This document shows positions 10,521 to 19,175 of a stretch of 64,000 nt of DNA, piece by piece (position 1 is the stretch's first letter; the number at the start of each line of letters is the position of its first letter). The stretch covers positions 1 to 64,000 of the forward strand of contig NZ_PYBW01000010.1 of the NCBI RefSeq assembly GCF_003205575.1, given 5' to 3'. The position numbers and the translations under genes are program-made. Origin of the DNA: Streptomyces tateyamensis. GTDB taxonomy: Bacteria; Actinomycetota; Actinomycetes; Streptomycetales; Streptomycetaceae. The notes below the pieces were generated by a model. The model saw only the letters and a list, made by a program, of their open reading frames with translations. It was not told the DNA's origin and did no database searches.

Positions 10521-11729
10521 GTGCATCGACTCAACACCTGGCTACGCAGACACCCCATGGTGGTCGACGGCGCCTGGGCGGCCGTCGTCATGCTGCTGGC
10601 GGCGGTTTCCAGCCAGACCAACCACGGCTGGCGGCTGGCCGGGTACGCGCTGGTCACGGTGGTCATCGGCCTGATGATGACGGTCCGCCGCCGCTGGCCC
10701 GACCTGGCGGTCGCCACCGGCGCGGCGCTCGCCCTCGGCCAGCTCACGCTGCACATCTACCCGGACGCCTCGTCGATCGGCTACCTGGTCTTCGCCTACA
10801 CCGGCGCCGCCTTCGGCGCCCGCTGGGCCTCGCGGCTCGCGCTGGCCGGCTCGCTGCTGGCCGGCCCGGCCACCATCGCCCGGTTCGAGGGCTTCAGCGG
10901 CGGCAACGACACCCCGGGCGGCCACAGCCTGGCCCAGCGGCTCTTCGTCTCCGGCCTGATGTCCACCCCGTTCATCCTCTGCTGGGCCTGGGGGCGGCTC
11001 ACCCGGGTCCGCCGGGCCTACCTGACCGAGCTGGAGGACCGGGCCGCCCGGCTGGAGCGCGAGCGGGACGCCCAGGCCCAGGTGGCGGTGGCCGCCGAGC
11101 GGGCCCGGATCGCCCGCGAGCTGCACGACGTGGTGGCGCACAACGTCTCGGTGATGATCGTCCAGGCCGACGGCGCCGCCTATGTGATGGACAGCTCGCC
11201 GGGCCAGGCCAAGGAGGCACTTGGCACCATCGCCGCCACCGGCCGGCAGGCGCTGGTCGAGATGCGCCGGCTGCTCGGCGTGCTGCGCACCACCGACACC
11301 GCCGAGGAGTACGTGCCGCAGCCCAGCGTGGAGGAGCTGCCCGAGCTGCTGGACCAGGTGCGCACGGCCGGCCTGCCGGTGGAGTTCTCCAGCTCCGGCA
11401 CCCCGCGCGAGCTGCCCCGCGGGGTCGAGCTGACGGTCTACCGGATCGTCCAGGAGGCCCTGACCAACGTCCGCAAGCACGGCGGTCCCAACGTCAGCGC
11501 CCGGGTCGCGGTGGACTTCGGCGACCGGGACCTGAACGTGCTGATCGAGGACGACGGCCGCGGCAGCACCGACGAGCAGCTGACCCGCGGCGGCGTCGAC
11601 GGCATGGGCCACGGGCTGATCGGCATGCGCGAGCGGATCGGCATGGTCAGCGGCTCGCTGGACGCCGGTCCGCGCCCGGGCGGCGGTTTCCGGATCCGGG
11701 CCGTGCTCCCCTTGAAGACCGGCAAGTGA
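10521..11729 (+). CDS. Sensor histidine kinase, HisKA_3/NarX type
   Basis: The 402-aa kinase has an N-terminal membrane domain of four or five helices (residues about 10-155), a short coiled segment, a dimerisation/phosphoacceptor domain with His in [18 protein letters not shown] near residue 195, and an HATPase_c domain ([32 protein letters not shown]). It should phosphorylate the response regulator 15 nt downstream. The GTG at 10521 is chosen over an upstream in-frame start because TACGCT lies exactly 6 nt before it (leaderless). It is divergent from the midA-nuoD operon. Confidence 0.93.
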   Translation: MHRLNTWLRRHPMVVDGAWAAVVMLLAAVSSQTNHGWRLAGYALVTVVIGLMMTVRRRWPDLAVATGAALALGQLTLHIYPDASSIGYLVFAYTGAAFGARWASRLALAGSLLAGPATIARFEGFSGGNDTPGGHSLAQRLFVSGLMSTPFILCWAWGRLTRVRRAYLTELEDRAARLERERDAQAQVAVAAERARIARELHDVVAHNVSVMIVQADGAAYVMDSSPGQAKEALGTIAATGRQALVEMRRLLGVLRTTDTAEEYVPQPSVEELPELLDQVRTAGLPVEFSSSGTPRELPRGVELTVYRIVQEALTNVRKHGGPNVSARVAVDFGDRDLNVLIEDDGRGSTDEQLTRGGVDGMGHGLIGMRERIGMVSGSLDAGPRPGGGFRIRAVLPLKTGK

Positions 11730-11744
11730 GAGAGGGCTCCCCCC

Positions 11745-12434
11745 ATGACCGTGCGCGTGATGCTCGTCGACGACCAGGAACTGCTGCGCACCGGGTTCCG
11801 GATGGTGCTGGCCTCGCAGCCCGACATCGAGATCGCCGCCGAGGCCGGCGACGGCGCCCAGGCGGTGGAGGTGCTGCGGCAGGCCGAGGTGGACGTGGTG
11901 CTGATGGACGTCCGGATGCCGCGGATGGACGGCGTGCAGGCCACCCGGCGGATCTGCCTGGACCAGGACGGGCTGCCCCTGCCCGACGCGCCCAAGGTGC
12001 TCATCCTGACCACCTTCGACCTGGACGAGTACGCCTTCGCCGCACTCAAGGCCGGCGCCAGCGGCTTCCTGCTCAAGGACGTGCCGCCGCCCGAGCTGGT
12101 GGCCGCGATCCGCGCCGTGCACGCCGGCGACGCGGTGGTCGCGCCGACCACCACCCGGCGCATGATCGACCGGTTCGCCGACGTGCTGCCGATGGCGCGG
12201 CCGGACGCCGGGCCGCCCGCGCTGGACCCGCTCACCGAGCGGGAGCGGGAGGTGTTCCTGCTGGTCGCGCAGGGCCTGTCGAACGGCGAGATCGCGGAGG
12301 GGCTGACCCTGTCCGAGGCGACCGTGAAGACGCACGTGGGCCGGATCCTGGGCAAGCTCGGCCTGCGCGACCGGGTCCAGGCCGTGGTCCTCGCCTACGA
12401 GGCCGGCCTGTTGCGGGCCGGCGGCCACGGGTGA
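11745..12434 (+). CDS. Response regulator, NarL/LuxR family
   Basis: The 229-aa protein has a receiver domain with acidic pocket (LVDDQ), phosphoacceptor Asp near residue 55 (VLMDVRMPRMDG), Thr in LTTF and Lys in LLKDV. A GerE-type helix-turn-helix follows (LTEREREVFLLVAQG, then TVKTHVGRILGKLG). An insert of about eight residues (QDGLPLPDA) sits before the Thr strand, common in actinobacterial members. GAGGG precedes the ATG. It pairs with the kinase directly upstream; targets are unknown. Confidence 0.94.
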   Translation: MTVRVMLVDDQELLRTGFRMVLASQPDIEIAAEAGDGAQAVEVLRQAEVDVVLMDVRMPRMDGVQATRRICLDQDGLPLPDAPKVLILTTFDLDEYAFAALKAGASGFLLKDVPPPELVAAIRAVHAGDAVVAPTTTRRMIDRFADVLPMARPDAGPPALDPLTEREREVFLLVAQGLSNGEIAEGLTLSEATVKTHVGRILGKLGLRDRVQAVVLAYEAGLLRAGGHG

Positions 12435-12514
12435 CCCCCGGGGCGGCCGCACGGGCCGCGGCGGGCCGTAGGATGGGGCGGACCGTCTGGTACCCGTAGA
12501 GGACTGGAACGTAC

Positions 12515-13447
12515 GTGTTCGACTTCCCTGAGCCCAGCGCCCACCCCGGCGATCCGCGCGATCCCGCCGACCGCCCGGCCCGGCTCGCCGTCGGCGTGGT
12601 CGGCACCGGCCGGGTCGGCCCGGCACTCGGCGCCGCGCTGCAGCTGGCCGGCCACCAGGTGGTGGCCGCCTCCGGCGTCTCCACCACCTCCCGCCGGCGG
12701 GCCGAGGCGCTGCTGCCCGGGGTCCGGCTGGTCACCCCGCCGCAGGTGCTGGCCGCCACCGACCTGGTGCTGCTGACCGTGCCGGACGACGTGCTGGCCG
12801 ACCTGGTCGCCGGCCTGGCCGCCACCGGCGCGGTCCGCCCGGGCCAGCTGCTGGTGCACACCTCCGGCGCGCACGGCGTGGCGGTGCTGGAGCCGGCCAC
12901 CCGGGCCGGCGCGCTGCCGCTCGCGCTGCACCCGGCGATGACCTTCACCGGCAGCTCGGTGGACCTGGCCCGGCTGGCCGGCTGCCCGTTCGGGGTGACC
13001 GCGCCCGAGGAGCTGCGCCCGGTGGCCGAGGCCCTGGTGGTGGAGATGGGCGGCGAGCCGGAGTGGATCCCCGAGCAGGTCCGCCCGCTCTACCACACCG
13101 CGCTGGCGCACGGCGCGAACCACCTGGTCACCCTGGTCGCGCAGGCCATGGAGCTGCTGCGGACCGCCGGGGTGGCCGAGCCGGGCCGGCTGCTCGGCCC
13201 GCTGCTCGGCGCCGCCCTCGACAACAGCCTGCGCTCCGGCGACGCCGCGCTCACCGGCCCGGTCGCCCGCGGCGACACCGGGACCGTGCGCCGGCACCTG
13301 GACCAGCTCAGTACCGTGTCCCCGGACATCGGCCCGGCCTACCGGGCGATGGCCCGGGCCACCGCCCAGCGGGCGCTGGCCAACGGGTCGCTCAAGGACG
13401 AAGCGGCGGCCTCGCTGCTGGACGTACTCAACGAGGAGAAGCACTGA
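12515..13447 (+). CDS. Rossmann-like DUF2520 protein, candidate ketopantoate reductase
   Basis: The 310-aa protein starts with a nucleotide-binding [17 protein letters not shown] motif (residues about 28-43) and has a C-terminal helical DUF2520 domain ([19 protein letters not shown] near 195). Its stop overlaps the panC start by one base (TGATG). A 6-phosphogluconate/KPR-like fold beside panC and panD makes it a candidate for the NADPH-dependent ketopantoate reduction step; this is inference, since it is not classical PanE. A TAGGAT hexamer near 12470 is a possible promoter for the panC-panD run. Confidence 0.82.
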   Translation: MFDFPEPSAHPGDPRDPADRPARLAVGVVGTGRVGPALGAALQLAGHQVVAASGVSTTSRRRAEALLPGVRLVTPPQVLAATDLVLLTVPDDVLADLVAGLAATGAVRPGQLLVHTSGAHGVAVLEPATRAGALPLALHPAMTFTGSSVDLARLAGCPFGVTAPEELRPVAEALVVEMGGEPEWIPEQVRPLYHTALAHGANHLVTLVAQAMELLRTAGVAEPGRLLGPLLGAALDNSLRSGDAALTGPVARGDTGTVRRHLDQLSTVSPDIGPAYRAMARATAQRALANGSLKDEAAASLLDVLNEEKH

Positions 13448-14343
13448 TGGCCCGCCCCAAGCCCGCCGGCAAGGCGCCCAAGGTCCGCAAGGCCGAGTTG
13501 ACCCACAGCGTGGAGGAGTTCGAGGCCGCCTTCTGGCCGGACGAGCAGCCGGTGGACAACGCGGTGGTGATGACCATGGGTGCCCTGCACGAGGGCCACG
13601 CGACCCTGATCCGGGCCGCCCGCAAGCAGGTCGGCCGGGACGGCCGGGTCGCGGTGACGGTCTTCGTCAACCCGCTGCAGTTCGGGGCGGGCGAGGACCT
13701 GGACCGCTACCCGCGCACCCTGGAGGCGGACCTGCAGCTGGCCGAGGAGAACGGCGCGGACGTGGTCTTCGCCCCGGGCGTCGAGGAGGTCTACCCGAAC
13801 GGCGAGCCGCGGGTGCGCCTGGCGGCCGGTCCGATGGGCGAGCGGTTCGAGGGCGCCAGCCGCCCCGGCCACTTCGACGGGATGCTCACCGTGGTGGCCA
13901 AGCTGCTGCACATCACCGACCCGGACTACGCCTTCTTCGGCGAGAAGGACGCCCAGCAGCTGGCGATCGTCCAGCGGATGGTGGCCGACCTCGACTTCGA
14001 CGTGGAGATCGTCGGCGTGCCGACCGCGCGCGAGGCGGACGGCCTGGCGCTCTCCTCACGCAACCGCTTCCTGTCCGAGGGCGAGCGCGAGCAGGCGCTC
14101 GCCCTGTCCCGGGCGCTCTTCGCCGGCCGCGACGCGGCCGCCCAGGGCGTCGAGGCGGTCCGCGCGGCCGCCGCCCAGGTGCTCGACGCCGCCGACGGCG
14201 TCGACCTCGACTACCTCGCCCTGATCGACCCGCACGACTTCGTCGAGGCGCCGGCCGGCTTCCAGGGCGAGGCGGTGCTGGCCGTCGCCGCCAAGGTGGG
14301 CCCGACCCGCCTGATCGACAACGTCCGCATCATCGTTCGGTAG
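13447..14343 (+). CDS. panC: Pantoate-beta-alanine ligase
   Basis: PanC joins pantoate and beta-alanine with ATP to make pantothenate. The 298-aa product has the HIGH-like [14 protein letters not shown] (about residues 37-50), [31 protein letters not shown] and the KMSKS-like [10 protein letters not shown] basic N-terminal extension of about 20 residues precedes the domain. The ATG overlaps the preceding stop by one base. Beta-alanine comes from the panD product encoded just downstream. Confidence 0.96.
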   Translation: MARPKPAGKAPKVRKAELTHSVEEFEAAFWPDEQPVDNAVVMTMGALHEGHATLIRAARKQVGRDGRVAVTVFVNPLQFGAGEDLDRYPRTLEADLQLAEENGADVVFAPGVEEVYPNGEPRVRLAAGPMGERFEGASRPGHFDGMLTVVAKLLHITDPDYAFFGEKDAQQLAIVQRMVADLDFDVEIVGVPTAREADGLALSSRNRFLSEGEREQALALSRALFAGRDAAAQGVEAVRAAAAQVLDAADGVDLDYLALIDPHDFVEAPAGFQGEAVLAVAAKVGPTRLIDNVRIIVR

Positions 14344-14366
14344 TAGAACCCTCAGGCATGCACTCT

Positions 14367-14388
14367 CCCCCGGCCCTGCGGCCGGGGG
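14367..14388 (+). repeat. GC hairpin between panC and panD
   Basis: Two 9-bp arms (CCCCCGGCC and its complement) enclose the tetraloop CTGC and end about 20 nt before the panD start. It resembles the short GC hairpins common between Streptomyces genes and may stabilise or partly terminate the transcript. Confidence 0.5.
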
Positions 14389-14409
14389 ACCCCCAAGGAG
14401 GCGTGACCC

Positions 14410-14829
14410 ATGCTCCGCACCATGTTCAAGTCCAAGATCCACCGGGCCACCGTGACCCAGGCCGACCTGCACTACGTGGGATCGGTGACGGTCGACGAGG
14501 ACCTGCTGGAGGCCGCCGACATCCTGCCCGGCGAGCTGGTCCACATCGTCGACATCAACAACGGCGCCCGGCTGGAGACCTACACCATCGCGGGCCCGCG
14601 CGGCACCGGGGTGATAGGCATCAACGGCGCCGCCGCCCGCCTGGTCCACCCCGGCGACCTGGTGATCCTGATCGCCTACGCCCAGATGGACACCGCCGAG
14701 GCCAGGGCCTACCAGCCGAAGGTGGTCTTCGTGGATGCCGAGAACCGGATCACCGGCACCGGGGCGGACCCCGCCGAGGCCCTGCCGGGCACGGACACCC
14801 TGCGCGGCGACGCCGTGCACACCCGCTAG
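14410..14829 (+). CDS. panD: Aspartate 1-decarboxylase
   Basis: PanD is a pyruvoyl enzyme that converts L-aspartate to beta-alanine for pantothenate. The 139-aa proenzyme has the conserved self-cleavage site Gly24-Ser25 ([10 protein letters not shown]), Lys9 and the later [15 protein letters not shown] and AYAQM motifs. AAGGAGG precedes the ATG. The C-terminus extends about 15 residues beyond the compact family core, as in other actinobacteria. It lies between panC and nadB, so two aspartate-consuming enzymes are adjacent. Confidence 0.97.
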   Translation: MLRTMFKSKIHRATVTQADLHYVGSVTVDEDLLEAADILPGELVHIVDINNGARLETYTIAGPRGTGVIGINGAAARLVHPGDLVILIAYAQMDTAEARAYQPKVVFVDAENRITGTGADPAEALPGTDTLRGDAVHTR

Positions 14830-14838
14830 GAGCGCGCC

Positions 14839-16527
14839 GTGAACTACCGTCTCACCGCCCCCGCACCGGGCTGGACCGCCACCACCGACGTGGTCGTGGT
14901 CGGCTCCGGGGTGGCCGGGCTCACCGCCGCGCTGGGCATCCGCCAGGCGGGCCTGCGGGTGACGGTGGTCACCAAGGCGATGCTGGACGACGGCTCCACC
15001 CGCTGGGCCCAGGGCGGCATCGCGGCCGCGCTGGGCGAGGGCGACAGCCCCGAGCAGCACCTGGCGGACACCCTGGTGGCCGGCGCCGGGGTCTGCGACG
15101 TGGACGCGGTGCGGCTGCTGGTCACCGAGGGCCCGGGCGCGGTGCGCCGGCTGATCGCCCGCGGCGCCGGCTTCGACACCGACGAGGCCGGCGAGATCCT
15201 GCTCACCCGCGAGGGCGGCCACCACCGGCGCCGGATCGCGCACGCCGGCGGCGACGCCACCGGCGCGGAGATATCGCGCGCCCTGGTCGCCGCCGTGCGC
15301 AGCGACCCCGGCATGGAACTGGTCGAGCACGCGCTGGTGCTGGACCTGCTCAAGGACGCCGAGGGCCACGCGGCCGGCCTGACCCTGCACGTGATGGGCG
15401 AGGGCGCCCGGGACGGGGTGGGCGCGATCCGGGCCCGCGCGGTGGTGCTGGCCACCGGCGGCATGGGCCAGGTGTTCGAGGCCACCACCAACCCGGCGGT
15501 CTCCACCGGCGACGGGGTCGCGCTGGCGCTGCGCGCCGGGGCGGCCGCGGCCGACCTGGAGTTCGTCCAGTTCCACCCGACCGTGCTCTTCCTGGGACCG
15601 GACGCGCAGGGCCAGCAGCCGCTGGTCTCCGAAGCCGTCCGGGGTGAGGGCGCCCACCTGGTGGACGCGGCCGGCACCCGGTTCATGCTGGGGCAGCACG
15701 AGCTCAACGAGCTGGCCCCGCGCGACATCGTGGCCAAGGCGATCACCCGTCAGATGCAGCTCCAGGACACCGACCGGATGTACCTGGACGGGCGGCACTT
15801 CGGCGCCGCGATGTGGGCCGAGCGGTTCCCCACCATCCTGGCCTCCTGCCTGGCGCACGGCATCGACCCGGTCACCGACCTGGTCCCGATCGCCCCGGCC
15901 GCGCACTACGCCTCCGGCGGCGTCCGCACCGACCTGCACGGCCGCACCTCGGTGCCGGGCCTGTACGCCTGCGGCGAGGTGGCCTGCACCGGGGTGCACG
16001 GCGCCAACCGGCTGGCCTCCAACTCGCTGCTGGAGGGCCTGGTCTTCGCCGAGCGGATCGCGCAGGACCTGACCGACCGGCACCGCGCGGGCGAGCTGCC
16101 CGAGCGGGCGGTGGACGTGGCAGCGGCCCGCGCCGACCGCACCGTGCCGCTGCCGGCCCCCGAGGCCCGGGCGGCGATCCAGCACCTGATGTCGCGCGGC
16201 GCCGGCGTGGTGCGCTCGGCCGACTCGATGGCGCGGGCCGCGGCCGGCCTGGCCGAGCTGGCCCGGGCCGCCGAGGCGCACGCGGGCGAGCAGAAGCCGG
16301 CCGACCCCCGGGTGGAGACCTGGGAGGCGGCCAACCTGCTGCTGGTGGCCACCGCCCTGGTGACCGCCGCCGCCGCACGGGCCGAGACCCGCGGCTGCCA
16401 CTGGCGCGAGGACTGCCCCGAGCGCGACGATGCGCACTGGCGCCGCAACCTGACCACCACTCTGGACGACACCGGCATCCGGCTCGCCGAGGGCCCCGTC
16501 CTCGTCGAGAGCACCGAGGAGAACTGA
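14839..16527 (+). CDS. nadB: L-aspartate oxidase
   Basis: NadB oxidises L-aspartate to iminoaspartate, the first step of de novo NAD synthesis. The 562-aa flavoprotein has the FAD-binding VVVVGSGVAGLTAALG near residue 18, TRWAQGGIAAAL near 55, EFVQFHPT near 235, the active-site Arg region (VRGEG, PRDIVAKAI) and the C-terminal helical domain. The GTG start lies 9 nt after panD with AGGAG before it. Its stop overlaps the nadC start by one base. No nadA is in the window. Confidence 0.96.
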   Translation: MNYRLTAPAPGWTATTDVVVVGSGVAGLTAALGIRQAGLRVTVVTKAMLDDGSTRWAQGGIAAALGEGDSPEQHLADTLVAGAGVCDVDAVRLLVTEGPGAVRRLIARGAGFDTDEAGEILLTREGGHHRRRIAHAGGDATGAEISRALVAAVRSDPGMELVEHALVLDLLKDAEGHAAGLTLHVMGEGARDGVGAIRARAVVLATGGMGQVFEATTNPAVSTGDGVALALRAGAAAADLEFVQFHPTVLFLGPDAQGQQPLVSEAVRGEGAHLVDAAGTRFMLGQHELNELAPRDIVAKAITRQMQLQDTDRMYLDGRHFGAAMWAERFPTILASCLAHGIDPVTDLVPIAPAAHYASGGVRTDLHGRTSVPGLYACGEVACTGVHGANRLASNSLLEGLVFAERIAQDLTDRHRAGELPERAVDVAAARADRTVPLPAPEARAAIQHLMSRGAGVVRSADSMARAAAGLAELARAAEAHAGEQKPADPRVETWEAANLLLVATALVTAAAARAETRGCHWREDCPERDDAHWRRNLTTTLDDTGIRLAEGPVLVESTEEN

Positions 16528-17495
16528 TGACCCACCAGCACGAGGACCTGCCGATGGCCGACCAGGGGGGCTGCGGCGACGGCTGCGCCTGCGGCGACGG
16601 CGAGGGCTACGAGACCGGGCTGGACCCGGCGCTGGCCGAGCTGCTGGAGCAGGCGGGCCTGGACCCGGTCGAGGTCGAGGACATCGCCACCCTGGCGCTG
16701 GCCGAGGACCTGGCCGGCGGCGAGGACGTCACCTCGGTGGCGACCGTGCCGGCCGAGGCGGTGGCCACCGCCGACTTCACCACCCGCGAGGCCGGCACGG
16801 TGGCCGGGCTGCGGATCGCCGAAGCCGTGGTCTCGCTGATCTGCGAGGAGGAGTTCGAGGTCGAGCGGCACGTGGAGGACGGCGACCGGGTCGCGGCCGG
16901 CCAGGTGCTGCTCTCGGTGCGCAGCCGCACCCGGGACCTGCTGACCGCCGAGCGCAGCGCGCTCAACCTGCTCTGCCACCTGTCCGGCATCGCCACCGCC
17001 ACCCGCGAGTGGGCGGACGCGCTGGAGGGCACCGGCGCCCGGGTCCGCGACACCCGCAAGACCCACCCGGGCCTGCGCGCGCTGCAGAAGTACGCGGTGC
17101 GCTGCGGCGGCGGGACCAACCACCGGATGGCGCTCAGCGACGCCGCGCTGATCAAGGACAACCACGTGGTGGCCGCCGGCGGCGTGGCCGAGGCCTTCCG
17201 GGCCGTCCGGGCCGCCTACCCGGAGCTGCCGGTGGAGGTCGAGGTCGACACCCTGGAGCAGATCCCGCCGGTGCTGGAGGCCGGGGCGGACCTGATCCTG
17301 CTCGACAACTTCACCGTGGACCAGCTCAAGGAGGCGGTCGAGCTGGTGGCCGGACGGGCCAAGCTGGAGGCCTCCGGCGGTCTGACCCTGGCCACCGCCC
17401 GCGAGGTCGCCGAGACTGGGGTCGACTTCCTGGCCGTCGGCGCGCTGACCCACTCGGCGCCGATCCTGGACATCGGCCTGGACCTGCGTTCCTGA
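16527..17495 (+). CDS. nadC: Nicotinate-nucleotide pyrophosphorylase (quinolinate phosphoribosyltransferase)
   Basis: NadC turns quinolinate and PRPP into nicotinate mononucleotide. The 322-aa product carries the family motifs RDTRKTHPGLRALQKYAV, GGGTNHR, LIKDNH and the C-terminal EASGG and GVDFLAVGALTHS. It is longer than the typical ~285 aa because of an N-terminal extension of about 35 residues that includes GGCGDGCACGDG, a small Cys/Gly cluster that could bind metal. It overlaps nadB by one base, so the two are translationally coupled. Confidence 0.95.
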   Translation: MTHQHEDLPMADQGGCGDGCACGDGEGYETGLDPALAELLEQAGLDPVEVEDIATLALAEDLAGGEDVTSVATVPAEAVATADFTTREAGTVAGLRIAEAVVSLICEEEFEVERHVEDGDRVAAGQVLLSVRSRTRDLLTAERSALNLLCHLSGIATATREWADALEGTGARVRDTRKTHPGLRALQKYAVRCGGGTNHRMALSDAALIKDNHVVAAGGVAEAFRAVRAAYPELPVEVEVDTLEQIPPVLEAGADLILLDNFTVDQLKEAVELVAGRAKLEASGGLTLATAREVAETGVDFLAVGALTHSAPILDIGLDLRS

Positions 17496-17535
17496 CCCGG
17501 CGTCAACCGCCCGGACCTCCCTGGAGAAATCCCCC

Positions 17536-18312
17536 ATGCTCCTCACCATCGACGTCGGCAACACCCAGACCACGCTCGGCCTGTTCGACGGCGAGGAGGT
17601 CACCGAACACTGGCGGATCTCCACCGACCCGCGCCGCACCGCCGACGAACTGGCGGTGCTGCTCAACGGGTTGATGGGGCCGCTGGCCCAGCGGGTGGAC
17701 GGGCTGTCGATCTGCTCCTCGGTCCCCGCGGTGCTGCACGAGCTGCGCGAGGTGACCCGCCGTTACTACGGCGACGTGCCCGCGGTGCTGGTGGCGCCCG
17801 GGGTCAAGACCGGGGTGCACGTGCTGATGGACAACCCCAAGGAGGTCGGGGCCGACCGGATCGTCAACGCGCTGGCCGCCAACCACCTGTACGGCGGGCC
17901 GTGCGTGGTGGTCGACTTCGGCACCGCCACCACCTTCGACGCGATCAACGAGCGCGGCGACTACGTGGGCGGCGCGATCGCCCCGGGGATCGAGATCTCG
18001 GTCGAGGCGCTGAGCGGGCGCGGCGCGCTGCTGCGCAAGATCGAGCTGGTCCGGCCGCGCAACGTGATCGGCAAGAACACCGTGGAGGGCATGCAGTCCG
18101 GGGTGCTGTTCGGCTTCGCCGGGCAGGTGGACGGACTGGTCACCCGGATGGCGAAGGAGCTCTCCCCGACCGATCCGGAGGACGTACAGGTGATCGCCAC
18201 CGGCGGGCTGGCCCCGCTGGTGCTGGGCGAGGCGAGCAGCATCGACGTGCACGAGCCCTGGCTCACCCTGATCGGGCTGCGGCTGGTCTACGAGCGCAAC
18301 AAGACCGCCTGA
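17536..18312 (+). CDS. coaX: Type III pantothenate kinase
   Basis: CoaX phosphorylates pantothenate, the first committed step to CoA. The 258-aa protein has the ASKHA-fold phosphate motif DVGNTQTTLGLF at the N-terminus, GADRIVNALAA near residue 100 and VVDFGTATTFDAI near 120. GGAG precedes the ATG. It ends a group that makes pantothenate (panC, panD), the NAD ring (nadB, nadC) and the CoA entry step, 40 nt after nadC and on the same strand. Confidence 0.95.
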   Translation: MLLTIDVGNTQTTLGLFDGEEVTEHWRISTDPRRTADELAVLLNGLMGPLAQRVDGLSICSSVPAVLHELREVTRRYYGDVPAVLVAPGVKTGVHVLMDNPKEVGADRIVNALAANHLYGGPCVVVDFGTATTFDAINERGDYVGGAIAPGIEISVEALSGRGALLRKIELVRPRNVIGKNTVEGMQSGVLFGFAGQVDGLVTRMAKELSPTDPEDVQVIATGGLAPLVLGEASSIDVHEPWLTLIGLRLVYERNKTA

Positions 18313-18359
18313 GCGACTGGCCGCCTGAGCGACTGGCCGCCTGACACCCGACCGCCTGA
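18305..18359 (+). repeat. Four spaced copies of CCGCCTGA at the coaX stop
   Basis: CCGCCTGA occurs at 18305, 18321, 18337 and 18352 (spacing 16, 16 and 15 nt). The first copy contains the coaX stop codon. The first two units are identical over 16 nt, which suggests replication slippage. Confidence 0.7.
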
Positions 18360-18438
18360 GCACGCCGCCCGGGGCCAACCGGGTCGATCCTGCGCGAGGC
18401 TTCCGACAAATCGGATATTCCTCACGTAGTGTCAACTC

Positions 18439-19098
18439 ATGCCTACGCCACACGGGTCCCGCGGCGGCATGGCCTTCAGCGCCGACGAAGTGCGCGTGCT
18501 GCGCCGTGCCCTCGCCCAAGCCCTGCACCCCACTGTCCCCGCCCACCTGCCGCTGGGCGCCGACCTGGCGGCCCTCTGGGCAGAGGACGTCCAGGAGGCG
18601 CTGCGACTGGCCGAGGCGATCGACGAGGCCGTCCAGGAGGGCGGGCGGCTGCGCGGCTTCCTGCTGGCCGAGCTGGCCCGCTACCGCACCGCCCTGCCCG
18701 GCAGCGCCCGCGGCTACCTGGAGCGCCTGGAGGAGGCCGTCACCGACGGCTACCTGCCTGAGCCGGACGACCTCTCGGCGCTGCGCTCGCTCAGCCGCCA
18801 GCCCTGCGGCCCCTACGAACGCACCCGCCGCTCCCGCCTGGCCGGCCGCTGCCACGCCCTGGCGGAAGCCGCCGTCCGCGAGCGCCTGGAGCGCGCCCCG
18901 CGGCACCTGACGGCCGTCCCGAGCCCCGCACCCGCAGGAGGACTGATGACCATGCCCGCCCCGGACCGCGCCGCCGCCGCCCGGATCCCCCCCCCCGCCG
19001 ACCTCTTCGCCCGCCGCCCCAAGCCCCCGACCCCGCCCGCCTCCGAGACAGCACCCCCGGAGGAACTGGAGGAGGAGCTGGCCACCGGGACGGGCTGA
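18439..19098 (+). CDS. Conserved hypothetical protein between coaX and lysS
   Basis: The 219-aa protein has a mainly helical, Ala/Leu/Glu-rich N-terminal domain (residues about 10-150, with conserved-looking LPLGADLAALWAEDV and RYRTALPGSARGYLE) and a Pro-rich, probably disordered C-terminal third ending in acidic residues. TAGTGT lies exactly 6 nt before the ATG, so it is probably leaderless. No enzyme or DNA-binding motif is recognised. Confidence 0.75.
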   Translation: MPTPHGSRGGMAFSADEVRVLRRALAQALHPTVPAHLPLGADLAALWAEDVQEALRLAEAIDEAVQEGGRLRGFLLAELARYRTALPGSARGYLERLEEAVTDGYLPEPDDLSALRSLSRQPCGPYERTRRSRLAGRCHALAEAAVRERLERAPRHLTAVPSPAPAGGLMTMPAPDRAAAARIPPPADLFARRPKPPTPPASETAPPEELEEELATGTG

Positions 19099-19175
19099 CC
19101 GCCTGGGGCAGCCGCCGCCCCGGTGCCGGCTCGGCCGGTACCGGGGCAGTGCCGGAGGCTCGCTACCCTGGTGCG

